DNA of 64,000 nt from Rhodococcus sp. IEGM 1409 (GCF_030056735.1 NZ_JASHKN010000001.1:682001-746000), one strand, 5' to 3'; numbered from the stretch's first letter, positions 26,624 through 36,127 are shown. Notes: generated by a model from the sequence alone, not told the origin. Made by a program: numbers and translations.

Positions 26624-27690
26624 GCGTAGATCAGTGTCTCGGTGGCCTTGACCACAAACGTAGCGGCCGTTCCCGGAACCAGATCGAGCTCGGCCGCTGC
26701 ACTGGCCGTGATGTCGGCAGACAAACCAGGCTGGCCGGCGTCGTCCTCGGCTCGGACTCTGACGACATCGCCTCGGTTTTCGATCTCGGCGACCGTGACT
26801 GCAAACGCGTTTCGTGGGCTGCCGTGCGGCGGTTCCAGGTAGACCGACACCGCTCGCGGTTCGAAGACCGCCACGGCGGCACTGCCCGCGAGTAGTTCGG
26901 ACTCGGTCTGACCTGCGATGTCCACTCCAGTCGGACTCCTGAGTACACCGTCGCCGGCCATCGTGCCACTGCGCAAGTTGATCCCGGCGATGCGTGCGGC
27001 GAACGCACTTCGCGGGCGGGTCAGAACTGTTCGTACGTCACCACGTTCGACAACCCGACCACCGTCCACAACGACAACGGTGTCGGCAAGGGCCAGCGCA
27101 TCCAGAGCGTCGTGCGTCACGAGTACGGCTGTGCGATCTCCGGTCCGGAGCACTCTGCGCAGTAACGACCGCAGCGCCGGGGCCGAGGCGACGTCGAGCG
27201 CGGACATCGGTTCGTCGAGCAGCAGCAGTTCGGGTTCAGCAGCCAATGCCCTCGCCACTGCGACGCGTTGCGCTTGGCCGCCGGAGAGCTGTGAAGGCTT
27301 GCGGTCAGCCAGATCGCCGGCGTCGACTGCGTCGAGCCAATGGCGCGCAGACTCGGCGGAATCGCGACGCGACCGCCCTGCGCTGCGCGGCGCGAACGCC
27401 ACGTTCGCAGCCGCGCTGAGATGTGGAAAGAGCAGTGCCTCTTGCGCGAGTAGGGCAGTTCCGCGCCGATGCGGCGCCAATGCGACTCCCCTGCTGGTAT
27501 CGGTGAGAACGCGGGAATTGAGTTCGATGAACCCGCGCCGCGGATGATGCAGTCCGGCAACAGTCGCCAGAACCGTCGACTTGCCTGCGCCGTTGGGTCC
27601 GAGGATGGCGGTCACCTCACCGGCCGCGACGTCGAACGCCGCGACGACGTCGCGCTCAGGAATCTCGATGTCGACGTGGAGGCCACTCAC
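26605..27690 (-). CDS. modC: Molybdate ABC transporter ATPase ModC
   Basis: A 361-residue ATPase with Walker [10 protein letters not shown], signature [16 protein letters not shown], Walker [13 protein letters not shown], and a C-terminal TOBE/Mop-like domain from about residue 290 ([21 protein letters not shown]). The TOBE domain and gene order identify molybdate uptake. It overlaps modB by four bases. Confidence 0.92.
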   Translation of the reverse strand: MSGLHVDIEIPERDVVAAFDVAAGEVTAILGPNGAGKSTVLATVAGLHHPRRGFIELNSRVLTDTSRGVALAPHRRGTALLAQEALLFPHLSAAANVAFAPRSAGRSRRDSAESARHWLDAVDAGDLADRKPSQLSGGQAQRVAVARALAAEPELLLLDEPMSALDVASAPALRSLLRRVLRTGDRTAVLVTHDALDALALADTVVVVDGGRVVERGDVRTVLTRPRSAFAARIAGINLRSGTMAGDGVLRSPTGVDIAGQTESELLAGSAAVAVFEPRAVSVYLEPPHGSPRNAFAVTVAEIENRGDVVRVRAEDDAGQPGLSADITASAAAELDLVPGTAATFVVKATETLIYAQGAGS

Positions 27691-28496
27691 AACGAACCCG
27701 CCGATCCACGTCCACGCACCGCAACCACAATGACGACCGCGACGACTACCAGCACCAGCGAAAGCGCCACCGCTGCATCCGGATCGGTCTCACGCTGGAG
27801 ATAGATCTCCAGCGGCAGGGTACGCGTCACCCCTTGCAGACTCCCCGCAAACGTCAGCGTCGCACCGAATTCCCCCAGCGCACGAGCGAAGGCCAGAACT
27901 GCCCCTGACACCAGACCGGGAAGAACCAACGGCAGAGTCACCCGGCGAAGCACGGTGGTAGGGCGGGCACCGAGCGTCGAGGCCACTGCCTCGTATCGCG
28001 TGCCCGCAGTGCGTAGCGCACCTTCGAGGCTGACGACGAGGAACGGCAGGGCAACAAACGTCTGCGCCAGAACGACCGCGGTTGTCGAGAAGGCTATCTG
28101 GACGCCGAGCACTTCCAACTGCTCACCGATCAAGCCTTTGCGGCCGAACGTGTACAGCAACGCGATGCCGCCCACGACCGGCGGCAGAACGAGCGGGAGC
28201 AGAATCAAGGACCGGAGAACGGACAGTCCCCGAAAGTGACTGCGCGCCAAAACCGCGGCCATCGGTACCCCGAACAGGATGCACAGCACCGTGCTCATCG
28301 CCGCCGTCTTCAAACTCAGTTCCAGTGCAGCAAGCGACGATTCGGAAGTCACGAGTTCCCAGAACTGCGACCACTGCACGGTGGCCAGCATCGCGACCAA
28401 CGGGGCAATGACAAACGCCCCGCCGATCAGCGCGGGAAGGTAAATCCACACCGGCAACCCGAGCGGAGCGCGGGTTGCCGGTCGTAGGCGTGTCAC
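27687..28496 (-). CDS. modB: Molybdate ABC transporter permease ModB
   Basis: A 269-residue permease with about five or six hydrophobic helices and the EAA loop [22 protein letters not shown] (cited by its conserved Glu-Ala-Ala-like start and Gly). [17 protein letters not shown] is a ModB/CysT-type hallmark. Overlaps of four bases on both sides couple it to modA and modC. Confidence 0.92.
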   Translation of the reverse strand: MTRLRPATRAPLGLPVWIYLPALIGGAFVIAPLVAMLATVQWSQFWELVTSESSLAALELSLKTAAMSTVLCILFGVPMAAVLARSHFRGLSVLRSLILLPLVLPPVVGGIALLYTFGRKGLIGEQLEVLGVQIAFSTTAVVLAQTFVALPFLVVSLEGALRTAGTRYEAVASTLGARPTTVLRRVTLPLVLPGLVSGAVLAFARALGEFGATLTFAGSLQGVTRTLPLEIYLQRETDPDAAVALSLVLVVVAVVIVVAVRGRGSAGSL

Positions 28497-29302
28497 GGAG
28501 CAGCGAATCCCGCGTCACTCAGAACTGCCAGGCCCTTTGGCCCGTTCACGAGATCGACGAACTTGGTTGCCGTTGCCGAATTCTTCGAATCCTTCAGCAC
28601 TGCAATCTGGTACAGGTTGACCACCGCGGTTGCTTCCGGGAACGCGACGGTCTGCACCTTGTCACCAGCGGACTTCGCATCGGTGACGTAGACGATGCCG
28701 GCATCGGCCTGGCCGGACGTCACCTTGTTGAGAACGTCGGTCACCGAAGATTCCTCACTGACAGGCGAGAGGGTCTCACCGGTGGCCGTCTCGACCTTCT
28801 TCGTCGCCGCGCCACACGGAACCTGTGGAGCGCAGATCACCAGTTGTGTCCCCTCCTTCCCCAGGTCAGCGGACGACCCGATGCCCTTCGGATTGCCCGG
28901 AGGCACAACAATCGTCAAGGTATTGCTTGCAAAGTCGGCAGGAGACCCTGCGACGACACCGGCGGCGGTGGCCTTGGTCATGTTGGCGGCGTCAGCCGAA
29001 GCGAACACATCTGCGGGCGCGCCTTGGGTGATCTGTGCGACGAGGTCCGAAGATCCCGCAAAGCTGAAAGTGACTTTGGAACCGGGGTTCTCGGACTCGA
29101 ACTCCTTGCCAAGTTCGGTGAAGGTGTTCTTGAGTGACGCCGCCGCGAAGACGGTGATGCTTCCCGTGGCACTCTCGCTCGAAGTGGTTGTGGTCGGTGC
29201 AGCCGACGACGTCTCCGACGACGAATTGTCGGAGGAACTACAACCTGCCACCAGGGCAAGCGAAAATGCGCCTGCTGCAACAAGTCCGAGTACGCGTTTC
29301 AC
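28493..29302 (-). CDS. modA: Molybdate-binding lipoprotein ModA
   Basis: A 269-residue periplasm-side binding protein with a lipoprotein signal (lipobox LVAGC, lipidated Cys near residue 21) followed by a Ser/Thr-rich linker. The mature part has [33 protein letters not shown] and [14 protein letters not shown], the standard ModA oxyanion-binding pattern. It lies 43 bases after the HTH/TOBE regulator. Confidence 0.93.
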   Translation of the reverse strand: MKRVLGLVAAGAFSLALVAGCSSSDNSSSETSSAAPTTTTSSESATGSITVFAAASLKNTFTELGKEFESENPGSKVTFSFAGSSDLVAQITQGAPADVFASADAANMTKATAAGVVAGSPADFASNTLTIVVPPGNPKGIGSSADLGKEGTQLVICAPQVPCGAATKKVETATGETLSPVSEESSVTDVLNKVTSGQADAGIVYVTDAKSAGDKVQTVAFPEATAVVNLYQIAVLKDSKNSATATKFVDLVNGPKGLAVLSDAGFAAP

Positions 29303-29345
29303 GAATATCCTCCAGTATTTTCGAAAGACCGACGGGGTTTCAGAG

Positions 29346-29741
29346 TTACGGGGTTTCCACTATGACGGTGGTTGCCTTCACGATTGCGACGGCGATGCTT
29401 CCGACTTCGAGTCCGAGTTCCCGAACCGCATCGGTACTCATCAACGAGACGACGGTGAAGGGCCCACACTGCATTTCGACCTGTGCCATCACCTTGTCGG
29501 TGACGACCTTGGTGACGAGGCCGGCGAACCGGTTGCGGGCCGAACTTGCGCCCGTGAGCGGATCGGCCGGTGCGGGTCCGGCATTGGACCGGGCGAAGCC
29601 TGCCAACTCGGCGCCGTCGATGACCTTGCGGCCGGAGTCGTCCGTCGTCGCTTTGAGAAGCCCACCGTCGACCCAACGCCGAACGGTGTCGTCACTGACA
29701 CCGAGCAGACCGGCAGCTTCGCGGATTCGAATGTTGGGCAC
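29346..29741 (-). CDS. HTH-TOBE molybdenum-responsive regulator
   Basis: A 131-residue protein with an excisionase/MerR-like helix-turn-helix at residues 3-45 (IRIREAAGLLGVSDDTVRRWVDGG), and a Mop/TOBE domain at about 65-130 (NRFAGLVTKVVTDKV, VSLMSTDAVRELGLEVGSIAVA). The TOBE part binds molybdate, so this probably senses molybdenum and controls modABC, a short ModE-like regulator. It starts with GTG. It heads the mod cluster on the same strand. Confidence 0.85.
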   Translation of the reverse strand: MPNIRIREAAGLLGVSDDTVRRWVDGGLLKATTDDSGRKVIDGAELAGFARSNAGPAPADPLTGASSARNRFAGLVTKVVTDKVMAQVEMQCGPFTVVSLMSTDAVRELGLEVGSIAVAIVKATTVIVETP

Positions 29742-29780
29742 GAGGTGATCGTAGGTCGCAAGTGCGGACCTAACAAGACG

Positions 29781-29835
29781 AATGCTCCGCAGATGCGTGA
29801 ACTAGTCAATTCTGATCACGTATCTGCGGAGCATT
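29781..29835. terminator. Long near-perfect hairpin between mod and CMD genes
   Basis: Twenty-base arms (29781-29800 and 29816-29835) pair with one mismatch around a 15-base loop. It lies 30 bases after the stop of the downstream-facing CMD-family gene, so it probably ends that transcript before the mod regulator. There is no T-run; such a dyad could alternatively be a protein-binding site. Confidence 0.6.
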
Positions 29836-29865
29836 GTCGACAGTTGCCGTAGACCAGCTACCGCA

Positions 29866-30444
29866 TCATTCTTCCGCCCAGGGCACACGGCACGAGTCGG
29901 TACTGAACCCTTGCTCGGTAATCCCCAACGCCGAGTACATCCGGGCGCGCATGTTTTCGAGCCCGATCTGATAGGTCAGTTCCACGACGCCCGCGCGCCC
30001 GAACCTGCGCTCGAGGTCTGCGACCTGCTCGTCCGTCACGCCATGCTCGCCGTGTGGGTCGCCGGTCATCGCGTCAGCGTAGGCGATCGCGGCGCGCTCG
30101 TCCTCGCTGTACTTCGGTGAATCCCGGTAATTTGCGATCTCTTTCAGCTTGTCGATGTCCAAACCGTCCAAACGGGAAAGCATCGTCCCGAAGTCGACGC
30201 ACCACGAGCAGCCGATCGTCCAGGCGACGCGATAGACAGCCAGTTCACGAATGTTCGACGGCAGCACCTTCGACGCCTTCTGCACGGCCATCTCATGGCG
30301 GGCAGCGGCGACGAACAATTTCCGATGGTTAGCCAGGACGGCAAAAGGCTCGGGAACTTCGTCGTACTGCCTGGCGGCGAATTTGTAGGCCACCTTGATC
30401 AACGGACTGGCTTCTGACGGTGTCACTGCGGGAATGCGAGTCAT
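29866..30444 (-). CDS. Carboxymuconolactone decarboxylase / AhpD-like protein
   Basis: A 192-residue protein of the CMD/AhpD fold. It has the redox CxxC in CSWCVDFGTMLSR (about residues 83-86) with the following conserved Asp and Arg, ELAVYRVAWTIG upstream, and DERAAIAYADAMTGDP typical of the family. Many such proteins act as thiol-dependent peroxidase partners. The ATG at 30444 is chosen; the longer frame would run into the divergent aminotransferase gene. It is 134 bases from that gene. Confidence 0.85.
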   Translation of the reverse strand: MTRIPAVTPSEASPLIKVAYKFAARQYDEVPEPFAVLANHRKLFVAAARHEMAVQKASKVLPSNIRELAVYRVAWTIGCSWCVDFGTMLSRLDGLDIDKLKEIANYRDSPKYSEDERAAIAYADAMTGDPHGEHGVTDEQVADLERRFGRAGVVELTYQIGLENMRARMYSALGITEQGFSTDSCRVPWAEE

Positions 30445-30578
30445 GGCAAGCCTCCGTATCTTCTCAGCACCGGATTCGATGCTCTCTACAGAGTTGGACG
30501 ATGGCGGCGATTCAAACGTGACAAGCACCGCGCCCGAGCAGATGTGAGGATGCGGTCTCAGCCGACTAAGCTGCAAAG

Positions 30579-31769
30579 ATGCCTTCGACGCCCCGCAACC
30601 GCACCGTCTCGCGTCTGCAGCCGTTCGCATCCACGATCTTCGCCGAGATGACAGCGTTGGCCACACTTCACGACGCGGTCAACCTCGGTCAGGGCTTTCC
30701 GGATACCGACGGTCCTGCGGCCATGCTCGAAGTAGCGCGTCGGGCCATCGCCGAAGGCGTCAACCAATACCCGCCCGGCCCGGGCATGCCCGTCTTGCGT
30801 CAGGCCATCGCGGAGGATCGGCGCATCCGCTACGGGCTCGACAGTGATCCCGACTCCGAAGTTCTGGTCACCGTCGGCGCCACCGAGGCGATCAGTGCTG
30901 CGATTCTCGGACTGGTCGAACCCGGCGAAGAAGTAGTGCTGATCGAGCCGTACTACGACTCCTACGCAGCATCCGTCGCATTGGCCGGCGCGGTGCGTCG
31001 CACTGTTCCTCTGGTCGCCTCCGGAGACGGATTCGCGGTCGATCTCGATGCATTGCGCAGCGCAATTACCGCCAAGACGAAGATGCTGATCGTCAACAGT
31101 CCTCACAACCCCACCGGCACCGTGTTCACCGATCAAGAACTTCGAGCGATCGCCGAACTCGCGTGCGAACGCGACCTGATCGTGTTGAGTGACGAGGTCT
31201 ACGAGCACTTGGTGTTCGACGGTCTCACCCACACACCGATGGCGTCTCTTCCGGGTATGCGTGAGCGCACCGTCACGGTGTCCAGTGCCGCAAAAACTTT
31301 CAACGTCACCGGCTGGAAAACCGGATGGGCGATCGGCCCCCGCGAACTCATCGACGGCGTTCGTGCTGCCAAGCAGTTCATGTCATTTGTCGCCGGCGCA
31401 CCATTCCAACCTGCCGTTGCGTATGCGCTGACCAACGAACAGCCGTGGGTGGTCGAACTTCGACAGAGCTTGCAAGGCAAACGGGACGTGCTCGGCAAAG
31501 CACTGACCGAAGCCGGTTTCACGGTGCATTCCGGCGGCGGCACGTACTTCCTCCTTGCCGACATCAGACCGTTGGGTGAGACCGACGCGGGAGAGTTCTG
31601 CCGCGCGCTGCCCGAGCGAATCGGTGTCGCGGCCGTACCGGTCGACGTGTTCGCGGACAACCGCGACGATTGGAAGCACTTGGTGCGCTTCGCCTTCTGC
31701 AAGCAGGACCACATTCTGTCCGAAGCGGCACGCCGTCTCCACCTCCCCCAAGGAGCGGCGCACCCATGA
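30579..31769 (+). CDS. dapC: DapC-type PLP aminotransferase
   Basis: A 396-residue fold-type I aminotransferase closely resembling the recalled mycobacterial DapC (Rv0858c). Shared stretches are TVSRLQPFASTIFAEMTALAT, VNLGQGFPDTDGP and GVNQYPPGPG (keys only). The PLP lysine is in SSAAKTFNVTGWKTGW and the NSPHNPTGTV motif is present. DapC transfers an amino group to N-succinyl-2-amino-6-ketopimelate in lysine and peptidoglycan synthesis; other kynurenine-type substrates are possible in this subfamily. It overlaps the AraC-family gene (ATGA). Confidence 0.85.
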   Translation: MPSTPRNRTVSRLQPFASTIFAEMTALATLHDAVNLGQGFPDTDGPAAMLEVARRAIAEGVNQYPPGPGMPVLRQAIAEDRRIRYGLDSDPDSEVLVTVGATEAISAAILGLVEPGEEVVLIEPYYDSYAASVALAGAVRRTVPLVASGDGFAVDLDALRSAITAKTKMLIVNSPHNPTGTVFTDQELRAIAELACERDLIVLSDEVYEHLVFDGLTHTPMASLPGMRERTVTVSSAAKTFNVTGWKTGWAIGPRELIDGVRAAKQFMSFVAGAPFQPAVAYALTNEQPWVVELRQSLQGKRDVLGKALTEAGFTVHSGGGTYFLLADIRPLGETDAGEFCRALPERIGVAAVPVDVFADNRDDWKHLVRFAFCKQDHILSEAARRLHLPQGAAHP

Positions 31770-32776
31770 CAGCGCGGACAATCCCGACCGCCTTCGTCCA
31801 CCGCTACCTCGCGTTCTCACCGGACAACGACGTCGATTTGTCGGGCGCGCTGCGAGCTGCAGGGATCGACCTCGAGACACTGTCCGACCCTCGCGCCCGG
31901 CTGACCCCGACTCAGGTCACCACCTTCATCCAATCCACCTGGCAGCTCACCGACGACGAATTGTTCGGCCTCGGATCCGCCCCGGTGCCCCGTGGCACTT
32001 TCCGATTGATCTGCCTGACGTTGATCCATTGCCCTGACCTCGGATCAGCCTTCGCTCGAATGTCCGACGTGATCCGTGCATTACCGGCTCTGGCCCCACT
32101 GTCGATCGAGAAGGGTGAGGAAAGCACTCGAGTGAGTTTCGCTGTCCGAGCTCGCGAAGGTGTCGCCGAACCTGACGTCGCAGAACGTGTCACGACCGAT
32201 TTTGTCCTGATCTTGCTGCACCGCTTTTCCGCGTGGTTGATCGGAAAGCGCGTCCGACTGCGGGCAGTCGAATTTCCGTACTCTGCACCGGATGCGCGGT
32301 TGGCCCAGGACTACGACTACATCTTCGGAGCGCCCGTCACCTTCGGAGCGCAACGAGCGGCACTGGAGTTCGACAACTCGGCAATGCGTGCACCGATCAT
32401 CCAGACCGAAGAGACACTGGAGGAGTACCTCCGAGAATCACCGATTCAGCTCATGTCCGAACGCGACTACGACAGCACTGCGTCGGCGCAGGTGCGTCGG
32501 GTCCTCGAACTCGGAGTGAAGGGCCGAACCTCCACCGCGGAAGAGATCGCCGAGATGCTCTCGATCAGCGTTCCCCATCTGCGTCGACTACTGCGGCGTG
32601 ACGGAACATCACTGAATCAACTACGCGAGGAAGTGCTCCGCGACGTAGCCATCGCCGGTTTGCGACGCGGAGAATCCGTCGAAGTGCTCTCGGCGCGATT
32701 GGGATTCTCCGAACCTAGCGCCTTCCGTCGGGCCTTCAAACGATGGACCGGCGACACTCCGAGTTCCTACCGCTAG
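31766..32776 (+). CDS. AraC-family regulator with arabinose-binding-like domain
   Basis: A 336-residue regulator. Residues about 20-215 form the PF12625-type sensory domain (YLAFSPDNDVDL, VPRGTFRLICLTLIH, RLRAVEFPYSAPD); the C-terminal 100 residues contain two HTH motifs (TAEEIAEMLSISVPHLRRLL, VEVLSARLGFSEPSAFRRAF, RWTGDTPSSYR). The ATG at 31766 overlaps the dapC stop. The OruR/VirS-like architecture is seen with lipid or amino-acid operons. Whether it controls dapC is unknown. It overlaps the VOC gene end by four bases. Confidence 0.87.
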   Translation: MTARTIPTAFVHRYLAFSPDNDVDLSGALRAAGIDLETLSDPRARLTPTQVTTFIQSTWQLTDDELFGLGSAPVPRGTFRLICLTLIHCPDLGSAFARMSDVIRALPALAPLSIEKGEESTRVSFAVRAREGVAEPDVAERVTTDFVLILLHRFSAWLIGKRVRLRAVEFPYSAPDARLAQDYDYIFGAPVTFGAQRAALEFDNSAMRAPIIQTEETLEEYLRESPIQLMSERDYDSTASAQVRRVLELGVKGRTSTAEEIAEMLSISVPHLRRLLRRDGTSLNQLREEVLRDVAIAGLRRGESVEVLSARLGFSEPSAFRRAFKRWTGDTPSSYR

Positions 32777-33198
32777 CTGACGCAGAACTCGTTTCCTTCG
32801 GGATCGGTCATCGTGATCCACACACTCGGCCCCTGTGCTCCTCGGTGCAGAATCGTCGCTCCCACCTTCTCGAGTTGGGCTGCAACATCCTCGCGCTTGT
32901 CGCCCACCCGAATGTCGAAGTGGAGACGGTTCTTCACCGTTTTCGATTCCGGAACCAGTTGGAACAGAACGCGGGGGCGTTCGGGATGTTCCGGATCACT
33001 GATGGCCGCACCTTCTCGCCAGACGAGGACTCCCTCGAACGTCGTGGTGTCGGATTCCTTGGCGTGACCAGCGGCGACGAGGCCTCTGATGAAGTCTTCA
33101 TCGCTCGGCTCCGCTGCCCACCCGAGTGCTGCGGCCCACCACTTCGCTTGTTCGTGCGGGTGCGCCGAATCTACTGTGACTTGAAATTCGTATCCCAT
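32773..33198 (-). CDS. VOC-family (glyoxalase-like) protein
   Basis: A 141-residue protein with one VOC module pattern: YEFQVTVDSAHPHEQAKWWAAALGW, then LFQLVPESKTVKNRLHFDIRVGD, and a DPEGNEFCV end, which contains the usual metal-ligand glutamate. It may isomerise or break down a small substrate or bind a drug. It converges on the AraC gene and is 58 bases downstream of the Lrp gene. Confidence 0.82.
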   Translation of the reverse strand: MGYEFQVTVDSAHPHEQAKWWAAALGWAAEPSDEDFIRGLVAAGHAKESDTTTFEGVLVWREGAAISDPEHPERPRVLFQLVPESKTVKNRLHFDIRVGDKREDVAAQLEKVGATILHRGAQGPSVWITMTDPEGNEFCVS

Positions 33199-33256
33199 GT
33201 TCCGACGTTAACGCCGACCACCGACACGAAAGAGCAGGTTCGGCTGAGGCCGGCCG

Positions 33257-33697
33257 TCAGTCGACGCTCTTGATGGTCTTCATGGTGATCAGCGATGTCA
33301 CCCGCGAAACGGCTGGAAGCCCACTGAGCTTGGTGACCATGAAATTCTCGTACGTCGCGAGATCTTTCACAGCGACACGGATGAAGTAGTCGGGAATTCC
33401 GAACAGTCGCCGGCATTCGATCACTTCGTCGAACGCCGCGACCTGAGATTCGAAGTCCTCGATGGTCGCCTGGTCGTTGACTCCGATCTCGGCGGTGACG
33501 ATCACCTGAAATCCTCGACCGAGCGCTTCCTGACTGACGATCGCGCGGTACCCGGTGATGATTCCGTCGGCTTCGAGCTTCTTCACCCGACGCAGGCAAG
33601 GCGATGGCGTCAGCCCCACCAGATCCGCCAACTCGGTGTTGGTCAGACTCGAGTCTTGGCGAAGGTGAAACAAAATTGCGTCGTCCATGGCATCCAT
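33257..33697 (-). CDS. Lrp/AsnC family regulator
   Basis: A 146-residue feast/famine regulator: N-terminal HTH (DDAILFHLRQDSSLTNTELADLVGLTPSPCLRRVKKLE, cited by its ends) and a C-terminal RAM domain (FQVIVTAEIG, CRRLFGIPDYFIRVAVKDL). The ATG at 33697 is preferred because the in-frame GTG at 33715 lies within a candidate binding dyad. It is divergent from azlCD and is likely to control branched-chain amino-acid export, as Lrp-type proteins do elsewhere. Confidence 0.87.
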   Translation of the reverse strand: MDAMDDAILFHLRQDSSLTNTELADLVGLTPSPCLRRVKKLEADGIITGYRAIVSQEALGRGFQVIVTAEIGVNDQATIEDFESQVAAFDEVIECRRLFGIPDYFIRVAVKDLATYENFMVTKLSGLPAVSRVTSLITMKTIKSVD

Positions 33698-33706
33698 CGC
33701 ACTATT

Positions 33707-33743
33707 ATTGCGCACTGTTCAATATGTGGGCATTCTGAGCAAT
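33707..33743. promoter_or_regulatory. Candidate Lrp operator between the regulator and azlC
   Basis: ATTGCGCA (33707-33714) and TGAGCAAT (33736-33743) form an imperfect inverted repeat (7 of 8) in the short, AT-rich divergent region. This fits an Lrp-type site but was found by eye only. Confidence 0.35.
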
Positions 33744-33776
33744 CGATCACCTCGATCTTTGTTATAGATTTGCGTC

Positions 33777-34514
33777 GTGATCGAACCAGCATCGTCGACG
33801 GCCGCACCTGCCGTCGAATCCCCGCCGCGAACCCCGGCGTGGCGGCACGCCTTCCAGCTGTCGCTGCCGGTCGGGTTCGGCTTGCTCCCACTCGGGATAG
33901 CTCTCGGAGTTCTTGTGGTCCAACAGGGGCTCAATCCTTGGTGGGCAGTCGTTTTCACGTCGCTGATCTACGCAGGATCACTGGAGTTCCTCGCTGTCGG
34001 AATGGTCGCGGCCATGACTCCACTTCCGTACGTCGCCCTGACCGCACTGTTGGTCAACTTTCGACATGTGTTCTACGCCTTGAGCTTTCCGTTGGAAAAG
34101 ATTCGAAATCCCTTCGCTCGCTTCTACAGCATGTTCGCGCTGACCGACGAGGCGTACGCGATGTCGGTGACTGCCGATCCCAAGGCACTCACCGGCCGCA
34201 CCATCGTCTACTCCCAGCTGTACCTACACGGCTACTGGATCGGTGGCGCGATCCTGGGCGCAACGGCAGGACAATGGATTCCGGACTCGATCGTCGGTCT
34301 CGACTTCGCTCTGACGGCGCTTTTCGTCGTACTCTCGATCGAAGCTATTCGTGCACAGAACGGATTCGCGGTGCCGGTCGCTGCGGTCACCTGCGCTCTG
34401 GTCGCGCGGCTTGCGGTGCCGGAACACATGCTGCCAATTGCGATGGGCGCCTTCGTACTCTTCCTGATCGGCCGCTTTGTCTACGACTCACGAAAGGCGA
34501 AGATCGATGCCTGA
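33777..34514 (+). CDS. azlC: Branched-chain amino acid exporter large subunit AzlC
   Basis: A 245-residue membrane protein matching the AzlC/BrnF family: SLPVGFGLLPLGIALGVLVVQQG near the start (cited by keys), YAGSLEFLAVGM, NFRHVFYALSFP, FALTDEAYAM. It exports branched-chain amino acids or methionine with AzlD. The GTG start sits in the divergent region with the Lrp gene and the next gene overlaps its 3' end by eight bases. Confidence 0.9.
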   Translation: MIEPASSTAAPAVESPPRTPAWRHAFQLSLPVGFGLLPLGIALGVLVVQQGLNPWWAVVFTSLIYAGSLEFLAVGMVAAMTPLPYVALTALLVNFRHVFYALSFPLEKIRNPFARFYSMFALTDEAYAMSVTADPKALTGRTIVYSQLYLHGYWIGGAILGATAGQWIPDSIVGLDFALTALFVVLSIEAIRAQNGFAVPVAAVTCALVARLAVPEHMLPIAMGAFVLFLIGRFVYDSRKAKIDA

Positions 34515-34836
34515 CACCTCGTACATCTTTGCGGCGGTCGCCGTCATGGCCGTGGTCACCTTCGCTCTGCGCGCGATACCGTTTGCCGCGCTCATGCCAC
34601 TGCGCTCCTCCGCTCTGGTCGGCTACCTGGGCATCTACATGCCGGCCGGTGTCATGCTGATCCTCGTGATGTATTCGCTCAAAGGTGTGTCGATCACCGC
34701 ACCATCGCACGGCGTACCCGAACTGATCGCAGTGTGCGCCACGGTCGCGGCGCATCTGTGGCGAAAGAATGCCGTCCTGAGCATCGTTGTCGGAACGACA
34801 ATCTACGTCGCCCTGGTCAATACCGTGTTCGCATGA
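34507..34836 (+). CDS. azlD: Branched-chain amino acid exporter small subunit AzlD
   Basis: A 109-residue protein with about three hydrophobic helices, typical of AzlD/BrnE: YIFAAVAVMAVVTFALRAIPFA and LGIYMPAGVMLILVMYSL (keys). The ATG at 34507 overlaps azlC by eight bases. It forms the two-subunit exporter with AzlC. Confidence 0.9.
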   Translation: MPDTSYIFAAVAVMAVVTFALRAIPFAALMPLRSSALVGYLGIYMPAGVMLILVMYSLKGVSITAPSHGVPELIAVCATVAAHLWRKNAVLSIVVGTTIYVALVNTVFA

Positions 34837-34844
34837 GGATTTCT

Positions 34845-34877
34845 CATCCGGGAGCAAAGCATCTTTACTCCTGGATG
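34845..34877 (+). terminator. Hairpin after azlD
   Basis: CATCCGGGAG pairs fully (one G-U) with CTCCTGGATG around a 13-base loop, starting eight bases after the azlD stop. It is the likely terminator of azlCD. Confidence 0.6.
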
Positions 34878-34905
34878 GGTGATTTGTAACCTCCGGGCGC
34901 TTATC

Positions 34906-34919
34906 TGAACAGTTGAACA
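34906..34919 (+). promoter_or_regulatory. Direct repeat before the nickel/cobalt permease
   Basis: TGAACA occurs twice with an 8-base period, 58 bases before the transporter start. This could be part of a metalloregulator site. No regulator gene is adjacent. Confidence 0.25.
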
Positions 34920-34976
34920 CTTATACGATTTCAGTAGTGTGGCCGCCGGCCACGACCGAAAGATCGGTGAGGTTCG

Positions 34977-36125
34977 ATGTCCACGACGACGAGTACGACG
35001 ACGGGCACCCGAATCGCCGGAGCCTGGCACAGTCTGGATCGAGGCCAGCGTCGGAGCATCATCGGAATGACCGTCACAGTGGTTGCACTCAACGTCATCG
35101 GGTGGGCGATTCTGCTCGGTCTGGTCGTGCCCGGCCATTACACGATCGAGGGCAGTGTCTTCGGCATCGGACTCGGCGTCACGGCGTACACGCTCGGCAT
35201 GCGCCATGCTTTCGACGCCGATCACATCGCCGCCATCGACAACACCACTCGGAAGTTGGTCGCGGACGGCAAGAAACCGATGTCCGTCGGGTTCTGGTTT
35301 TCTCTCGGACACTCCACCATCGTCTTCGTTCTCGTCGCACTTCTGGCGTTGGGTGTGCGGCAACTGGCCACCAGCCTTTCCGACGACAATTCCGATCTGG
35401 AGAAATGGACCGGCTTGTTCGGCACCACCATTTCCGGCACGTTCCTGATTTTGATCGGAATCCTGAACCTTTTGTCTCTCATCGAGATTCATCGGGTATA
35501 CACGAAGTACAAGGCCGGAACCTTCGACGAGGAACAACTCGAAAAGGAACTCGACAACCGCGGCGCCCTGAACAAGATCCTGGGACCGGTGATGAAGATG
35601 GTCCGCAAGCCGTGGCACATGTATCCGGTCGGTCTCCTGTTCGGACTGGGGTTCGACACCGTCACCGAAGTGGGACTGTTGGTGATCGCCGGCGGCGCGG
35701 CGGCGACGGGGCTCCCGTGGTACTCGATCCTCGTCCTACCGATACTCTTCTGCGCCGGGATGTCGCTTTTCGACTCCATCGACGGGTCGTTCATGAACTT
35801 CGCCTACGGTTGGGCGTTTGCCCAACCGATTCGAAAGATCTACTACAACATGGTGATCACGGGGCTCTCGGTGGCAGTAGCCCTTCTGATCGGGACCCAG
35901 GAAATCATCTCGATCTTCACCGACAAGCTCGACATCCACGACGGAATTCTCGGCGCAATCGGGAACCTGGATCTCGGCGCGATGGGCTTCATCATCGTCG
36001 GACTCTTTGTCATCACCTGGATGATCGCCCTCCTCGTGTGGCGGTACGGCCGCATCGAAGAACGGTGGCAGGCGCAGTCTGGCGCAGCAGTCGCACGACG
36101 AGCGACAGCAAACGACGCGATGTGA
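34977..36125 (+). CDS. NiCoT-family nickel/cobalt permease
   Basis: A 382-residue transporter of the HoxN/NixA family, with about eight hydrophobic helices. The signature RHAFDADHIAAIDN (about residues 71-84) carries the metal-binding His-x4-Asp-His pattern; LFGLGFDTVTEVGLL and FDSIDGSFMNFAYGWAF are further family motifs. It imports Ni2+ or Co2+ at high affinity; a vitamin B12-dependent methionine metabolism (see the metE riboswitch) would make cobalt use sensible, but specificity cannot be read. It starts at an ATG after the azlCD terminator. Confidence 0.92.
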   Translation: MSTTTSTTTGTRIAGAWHSLDRGQRRSIIGMTVTVVALNVIGWAILLGLVVPGHYTIEGSVFGIGLGVTAYTLGMRHAFDADHIAAIDNTTRKLVADGKKPMSVGFWFSLGHSTIVFVLVALLALGVRQLATSLSDDNSDLEKWTGLFGTTISGTFLILIGILNLLSLIEIHRVYTKYKAGTFDEEQLEKELDNRGALNKILGPVMKMVRKPWHMYPVGLLFGLGFDTVTEVGLLVIAGGAAATGLPWYSILVLPILFCAGMSLFDSIDGSFMNFAYGWAFAQPIRKIYYNMVITGLSVAVALLIGTQEIISIFTDKLDIHDGILGAIGNLDLGAMGFIIVGLFVITWMIALLVWRYGRIEERWQAQSGAAVARRATANDAM

Positions 36126-36127
36126 GT

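Noticed and set aside
29781..29835. Long dyad as a possible transposon end or MITE
   Set aside because: No target-site duplication or transposase is visible; a terminator after the CMD gene is the simpler reading.
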